A DNA stretch of 64,000 nt from Bacillus gobiensis (GTDB taxonomy: Bacteria > Bacillota > Bacilli > Bacillales > Bacillaceae): positions 3,817,417 to 3,881,416 of the forward strand of contig NZ_CP012600.1 of assembly GCF_001278705.1 (NCBI RefSeq), written 5' to 3'. Below the pieces are notes generated by a model that was not told the origin of the DNA, searched no databases, and saw nothing but the letters and a program-made list of their open reading frames with translations. Both the position numbers and the translations under genes were made by a program. Shown here in pieces: positions 61,010 through 64,000 of the stretch (the stretch's first letter is position 1; every line of letters begins with the position of its first letter).

Positions 61010-62254
61010 ATGAAAAAGGTAAAAATTGGTTTGGCGTATCAAATATTAATTGGACTTATACTCGGTATTGTAGTAGGTGCAATATTTTACGGTAATGATA
61101 ACATTGCAGCTTACTTGCAGCCGATTGGAGATATATTTCTTCGGGCGATAAAAATGATCGTTGTTCCAATTGTGATTGCTTCTATTGTAGTTGGTGTAGC
61201 TGGTGTAGGAGATTTGAAAAGGGTCGGAAGATTAGGATTTAAAACAATATTGTATTTCGAGATTGTAACAACGATCGCCATGGTTGTAGGGTTGTTATTC
61301 GCCAACATATTCCAGCCGGGTGTTGGTATTGATCGATCAAAATTAACAGAAAGCAGTATTTCTCAATATGAAGAAACAGCAGAAACCCAGGAAGAGCACG
61401 GAGTTGTAGAGACATTTGTAGAAATTATACCGACGAATATTTTCCAAGCATTTGTCGAGGGAGATATGCTTGCTATTGTTTTCTTTTCTGTTCTCTTTGG
61501 AGCTGGAGTTGCAGCGATAGGAGAACGAGGTAAACCAGTCTTGGACTTTTTCCAAGGTGTTGGGGATACGATGTTCTGGATTACAAACCAAATCATGAAG
61601 CTGGCGCCTTTTGGGGTATTTGCTTTAATTGGCATTACGGTATCTAAGTTTGGATTAGAATCGCTGATTCCGCTTGGAAAACTGGCAATCGTTACGTATG
61701 GAAGTATGGTCTTTTTTGTAATTGTCGTATTTAATATAATTGCAAGAATAGCCGGAATCCGTTTGTTCTCGTTGCTACGTTTGTTAAAGGATGAAATTTT
61801 GCTTGCTTTTTCTACTTCGAGTTCAGAAACAGTACTCCCAAGAGTCATGCAAAAGCTTGAAAAGTTTGGTTGTCCGAAGGCAATCACTTCCTTTGTAGTT
61901 CCGACAGGCTATACGTTTAATTTGGACGGTTCTACACTTTATCAAGCTTTAGCCTCCGTTTTTATTGCTCAAATGTTTGGTGTAGAAATAACGATCGGAC
62001 AGCAGCTTATGATTGTTCTCGTGCTTATTGTGACTTCAAAAGGTATTGCTGCAGTGCCAGGCGCGTCATTCGTTGTGTTGCTTGCCACATTAAATGCAGT
62101 AAATTTACCTGTAGAAGGTCTTGCTTTTATTGCCGGTATTGACCGGATCTTAGATATGGGCAGAACTGCTGTGAATGTTGTCGGGAACTCTTTAGCGGCG
62201 GTTGTTATTTCTAAATGGGAAGGTAAATTCAACCAAGAAAAACAAGTTGCGTAA
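61010..62254 (+). CDS. Glutamate/aspartate:cation symporter (GltP/GltT-like)
   Basis: 414 residues of the DAACS family. Hairpin-1 serine motif FSTSSSETVLPR, helix-7 motif VPTGYTFNLDGS (N-x-D-G), and helix-8 LDMGRTAVNVVGNSLAAV with the aspartate and arginine that bind the acidic side chain and amino group. These match glutamate/aspartate transporters better than the related protein at 24495, which has MARTATN and LPLGYSFNLDGG. GAGGGAGGATAATGG precedes the ATG. It stands alone and ends in a strong terminator. Confidence 0.92.
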   Translation: MKKVKIGLAYQILIGLILGIVVGAIFYGNDNIAAYLQPIGDIFLRAIKMIVVPIVIASIVVGVAGVGDLKRVGRLGFKTILYFEIVTTIAMVVGLLFANIFQPGVGIDRSKLTESSISQYEETAETQEEHGVVETFVEIIPTNIFQAFVEGDMLAIVFFSVLFGAGVAAIGERGKPVLDFFQGVGDTMFWITNQIMKLAPFGVFALIGITVSKFGLESLIPLGKLAIVTYGSMVFFVIVVFNIIARIAGIRLFSLLRLLKDEILLAFSTSSSETVLPRVMQKLEKFGCPKAITSFVVPTGYTFNLDGSTLYQALASVFIAQMFGVEITIGQQLMIVLVLIVTSKGIAAVPGASFVVLLATLNAVNLPVEGLAFIAGIDRILDMGRTAVNVVGNSLAAVVISKWEGKFNQEKQVA

Positions 62255-62269
62255 TAAACCCCAAAAAAG

Positions 62270-62303
62270 ACCCGTATCACTAAAAGTGGTACGGGTTTTT
62301 TTG
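62270..62303 (+). terminator. Terminator of the glutamate symporter gene
   Basis: Stem ACCCGTATCAC / GTGGTACGGGT (one wobble) with loop TAAAA and T7 tail. Confidence 0.9.
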
Positions 62304-62363
62304 ATATGGATGATTAGACAAACGGAGCCTATCCATAAAAAGCTTATCGTCTGATAATAATAT

Positions 62364-63485
62364 CTAGTCTTGTATTACGGTTATTTTTTTACCTGTCTCT
62401 GCAGAATTTTGTATTGCGTCTAACAGTTGATGCAATTTGACAGCGTCATTAAAATTGGGCATTTGCCGTTTATTTTCTGCTATATCTTGCGCGAAACGAT
62501 GATACGCTCTTTCAACATACCCTGCTGGATAACGATCTTTTTCGGAGGATATTCTTATTTCTTCCGAAAAGGCATGATCAATTTCAGAATGCAAGGACGA
62601 ATAATTAGGATGTGTGATTTTTTCGACGGTCAGGTTACCAAATTGTACGTGACCAACGGAATTGCTCTGTTTTAAACGAAATACACCCTTTTCTCCTCTA
62701 ACTTCCAAATGAAACTCAGGATATACTCCCCCTTGAATGTGTACGGATGCAGTGATTCCATCAATTAGTGTTCCGTGTATTGCGATTTGATCAGCTGTAG
62801 TTTTAGCCGTTGTTAAACCGGTTTCTTGGATGATTGCTTCGGAATAATTTTGACTCATTACAGCTGAGACTTTTTTAAAATCACTAAGAATGTAGCAAAG
62901 CACATCAAGCGAGTGCCCGCCATTTATCGTAAGGAGACTCGCTCCCTTTTCTTTTTTTAATAGATAAGCGTTTCTTTCATCTGTGATTCTGCCTTTTCCT
63001 TGTGTAGCGACTTGCATTGTACAGGAAAGGACCCTGCCGATTTCCCCTTGTTTGATCGCTTGTTTTACATAATTGACCTCCGGTGATTGCCGTGCTTGTA
63101 ATCCAATCACGTGGTGAATATTCGCTTGATCGGCCATTTTTGCCATCTCTTTCGCTTCAGAGGTGTTTATTCCCAATGGCCATTCACAATAGAGGTGCTT
63201 CTTTTCTTCAATGGCAGTGATGGCAGCTTCATAATGGAAAGGAACCTTCACACTTACGACGACTAAATCAACATCTTCGGATTTTGCTAATTCCCTATGA
63301 TTAGTAAAAGCTAAGGGAGCGTTAATCGCCATGGCGCTTTTTTTCGCGGTTTCCATCTTAGATGTCCCAATAGCCGTAATTTGATAAAAAGGACTTTCTT
63401 TCAGAACGGGAATATGTGTTTTGCTCGCCCACTGATTATTTAAAGAACCTCCTATAATCCCGGCATTAATTACATTTTGCTTCAT
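62364..63485 (-). CDS. Gfo/Idh/MocA-family oxidoreductase
   Basis: 373 residues. An N-terminal Rossmann domain (GIIGGSLNNQWASKTHIPVL, then DVDLVVVSVKVPFHYEAAIT and the EKHLYCEWPLGIN motif, where the usual EKP is EWP) is followed by the alpha/beta substrate domain (GHSLDVLCYILSDF with catalytic H/D). This family oxidises or reduces sugars, inositols and related polyols with NAD(P). The replaced Lys-Pro in the EKP motif is seen in Gal80-like and glucose-fructose-like members and may alter catalysis. It is divergent from a LysR regulator, which probably controls it. Confidence 0.88.
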   Translation of the reverse strand: MKQNVINAGIIGGSLNNQWASKTHIPVLKESPFYQITAIGTSKMETAKKSAMAINAPLAFTNHRELAKSEDVDLVVVSVKVPFHYEAAITAIEEKKHLYCEWPLGINTSEAKEMAKMADQANIHHVIGLQARQSPEVNYVKQAIKQGEIGRVLSCTMQVATQGKGRITDERNAYLLKKEKGASLLTINGGHSLDVLCYILSDFKKVSAVMSQNYSEAIIQETGLTTAKTTADQIAIHGTLIDGITASVHIQGGVYPEFHLEVRGEKGVFRLKQSNSVGHVQFGNLTVEKITHPNYSSLHSEIDHAFSEEIRISSEKDRYPAGYVERAYHRFAQDIAENKRQMPNFNDAVKLHQLLDAIQNSAETGKKITVIQD

Positions 63486-63534
63486 GGTTTATCCCTCCAA
63501 AATGCGTATTGCATTTAGTATACTTAATAAGTGA

Positions 63535-63561
63535 TATCATAAATAATGTTAATTTATGATA
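63535..63561. promoter_or_regulatory. LysR-type operator between divergent genes
   Basis: A perfect 10-bp inverted repeat TATCATAAAT / ATTTATGATA with a 7-base centre, flanked by GTGATATCAT and GTAGTATCAC as an outer partial repeat. It fits the AT-N(11)-AT boxes of LysR regulators and lies between the Gfo/Idh/MocA and LysR genes. Confidence 0.65.
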
Positions 63562-63595
63562 GTAGTATCACTATTTTTGATAGGGAGGTGCATCA

Positions 63596-64000
63596 ATGGA
63601 TATCGAAAACTTGAAAGCTTTTATAACAGTTGCCGAACTAAAAAGCATATCTGCTGCGGCGATAAAGCTTAATCACCTCCAATCCAATATGACTGCGAAA
63701 ATAAAGAAGATTGAATCCTATTATAATCAAGAGCTGTTTATTAGAAATTCAAAAGGTATGGAATTAACTAAAGATGGAGAAAAATTATATCACCAATTAA
63801 AAAAGATCTTGATCCTCTGGGAAGAAACTGAAAATAAAATGAAAAAGCACGAAGAAACGCTCAGGATAGGGACGATGATATCAGTTGGTGGAACTCAATT
63901 CTCCTCAGCATTAAATAAACTTTATCAAACATACCCTGACTTATCGGTTACGTTAAAAACGGGTTCCACTGATTATATTGAACATCAAATTCTTGGCGGA
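63596..64000 (+). CDS. LysR-family regulator, N-terminal part (cut by window edge)
   Basis: ATG 63596 with AGGGAGGTG 5 bases upstream. The first 135 residues are visible: the winged HTH IENLKAFITVAELKSISAAA with KLNHLQSNMTAKIKKIE is canonical LysR, followed by the linker helix and the start of the effector domain (LRIGTMISVGGTQFSSALNK). The remainder lies beyond base 64000. It is divergent from the Gfo/Idh/MocA oxidoreductase and probably regulates it in response to a metabolite of that enzyme. Confidence 0.9.
   Translation, partial: MDIENLKAFITVAELKSISAAAIKLNHLQSNMTAKIKKIESYYNQELFIRNSKGMELTKDGEKLYHQLKKILILWEETENKMKKHEETLRIGTMISVGGTQFSSALNKLYQTYPDLSVTLKTGSTDYIEHQILGG

Overview
The window comes from an AT-rich, spore-forming Bacillaceae chromosome. 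Evidence: strong AGGAGG-type ribosome binding sites almost everywhere, a dipicolinate synthase A gene, SacB levansucrases, TnrA/GlnR-type boxes, an AnsR/AnsA-like pair and rho-independent terminators with clean T tails. The genus is inferred from gene style only (Bacillus/Priestia/Peribacillus-like). No tRNA, rRNA, CRISPR array or intact insertion sequence was seen.

Layout. 1-3.1 kb: a sulfonate/nitrate-type ABC uptake operon whose last gene fuses an excisionase-type HTH to a substrate-binding domain and carries one in-frame TAG. 3.2-9.5 kb: remnants and small detoxification genes (cupin, TetR, SDR, aldo/keto reductase, GyrI-like). 9.6-11.8 kb: a GC-rich island (quinone-oxidoreductase-like enzyme divergent from TetR, plus a chimeric second TetR remnant), then a fairly GC-rich DoxX-like gene. 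13.3-16.4 kb: amino-acid permease, cyclase, MarR. 16.5-21.4 kb: assimilatory nitrite reductase operon nirB-nirD-cobA with a TnrA box, a 52-bp tandem palindromic repeat array, then a formate/nitrite channel. 22-25.7 kb: a GntR/UTRA regulator divergent from a class-V aminotransferase-fold enzyme and a dicarboxylate/amino-acid symporter.

26.0-29.2 kb is the most remarkable stretch. It is a Mef-like MFS gene (frameshifted) plus an Msr-like ABC-F gene under layered leader-peptide control: an ErmD-leader-like peptide (MYSMRLRFQSLNQ) followed by a terminator, then two near-identical translational attenuators (leaders MMMLLFY and MQFLLFY), one before each gene. 29.4-31.1 kb is glnK-amtB.

31.3-41.5 kb holds many lesioned genes (three consecutive frameshifted genes, a MITE-like insertion, a split dihydrofolate-reductase-fold gene, an amber-interrupted quinone reductase) among intact ones (SDR, MarR + haloalkane-dehalogenase-like hydrolase, nucleoside hydrolase, HxlR, SnoaL-like). 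42.4-44.7 kb: AnsR-like regulator, ansA, yitT. 44.7-47.2 kb: a TIM-barrel isomerase/hydrolase pair whose 3' end and terminator are duplicated nearby. 47.4-52.3 kb: MerR with a textbook 19-bp-spacer promoter, an RpoA-CTD-like protein, dpaA, WYL regulator, VOC protein. 53.1-57.2 kb: tandem sacB paralogues with homologous leaders. 57.2-64 kb: CPBP protease, MFS remnant, aldo/keto reductase, monooxygenase, nitroreductase, glutamate symporter, Gfo/Idh/MocA enzyme and the start of a divergent LysR gene.

The density of single-lesion genes is high. It cannot be decided from sequence alone whether this reflects real decay or assembly error.
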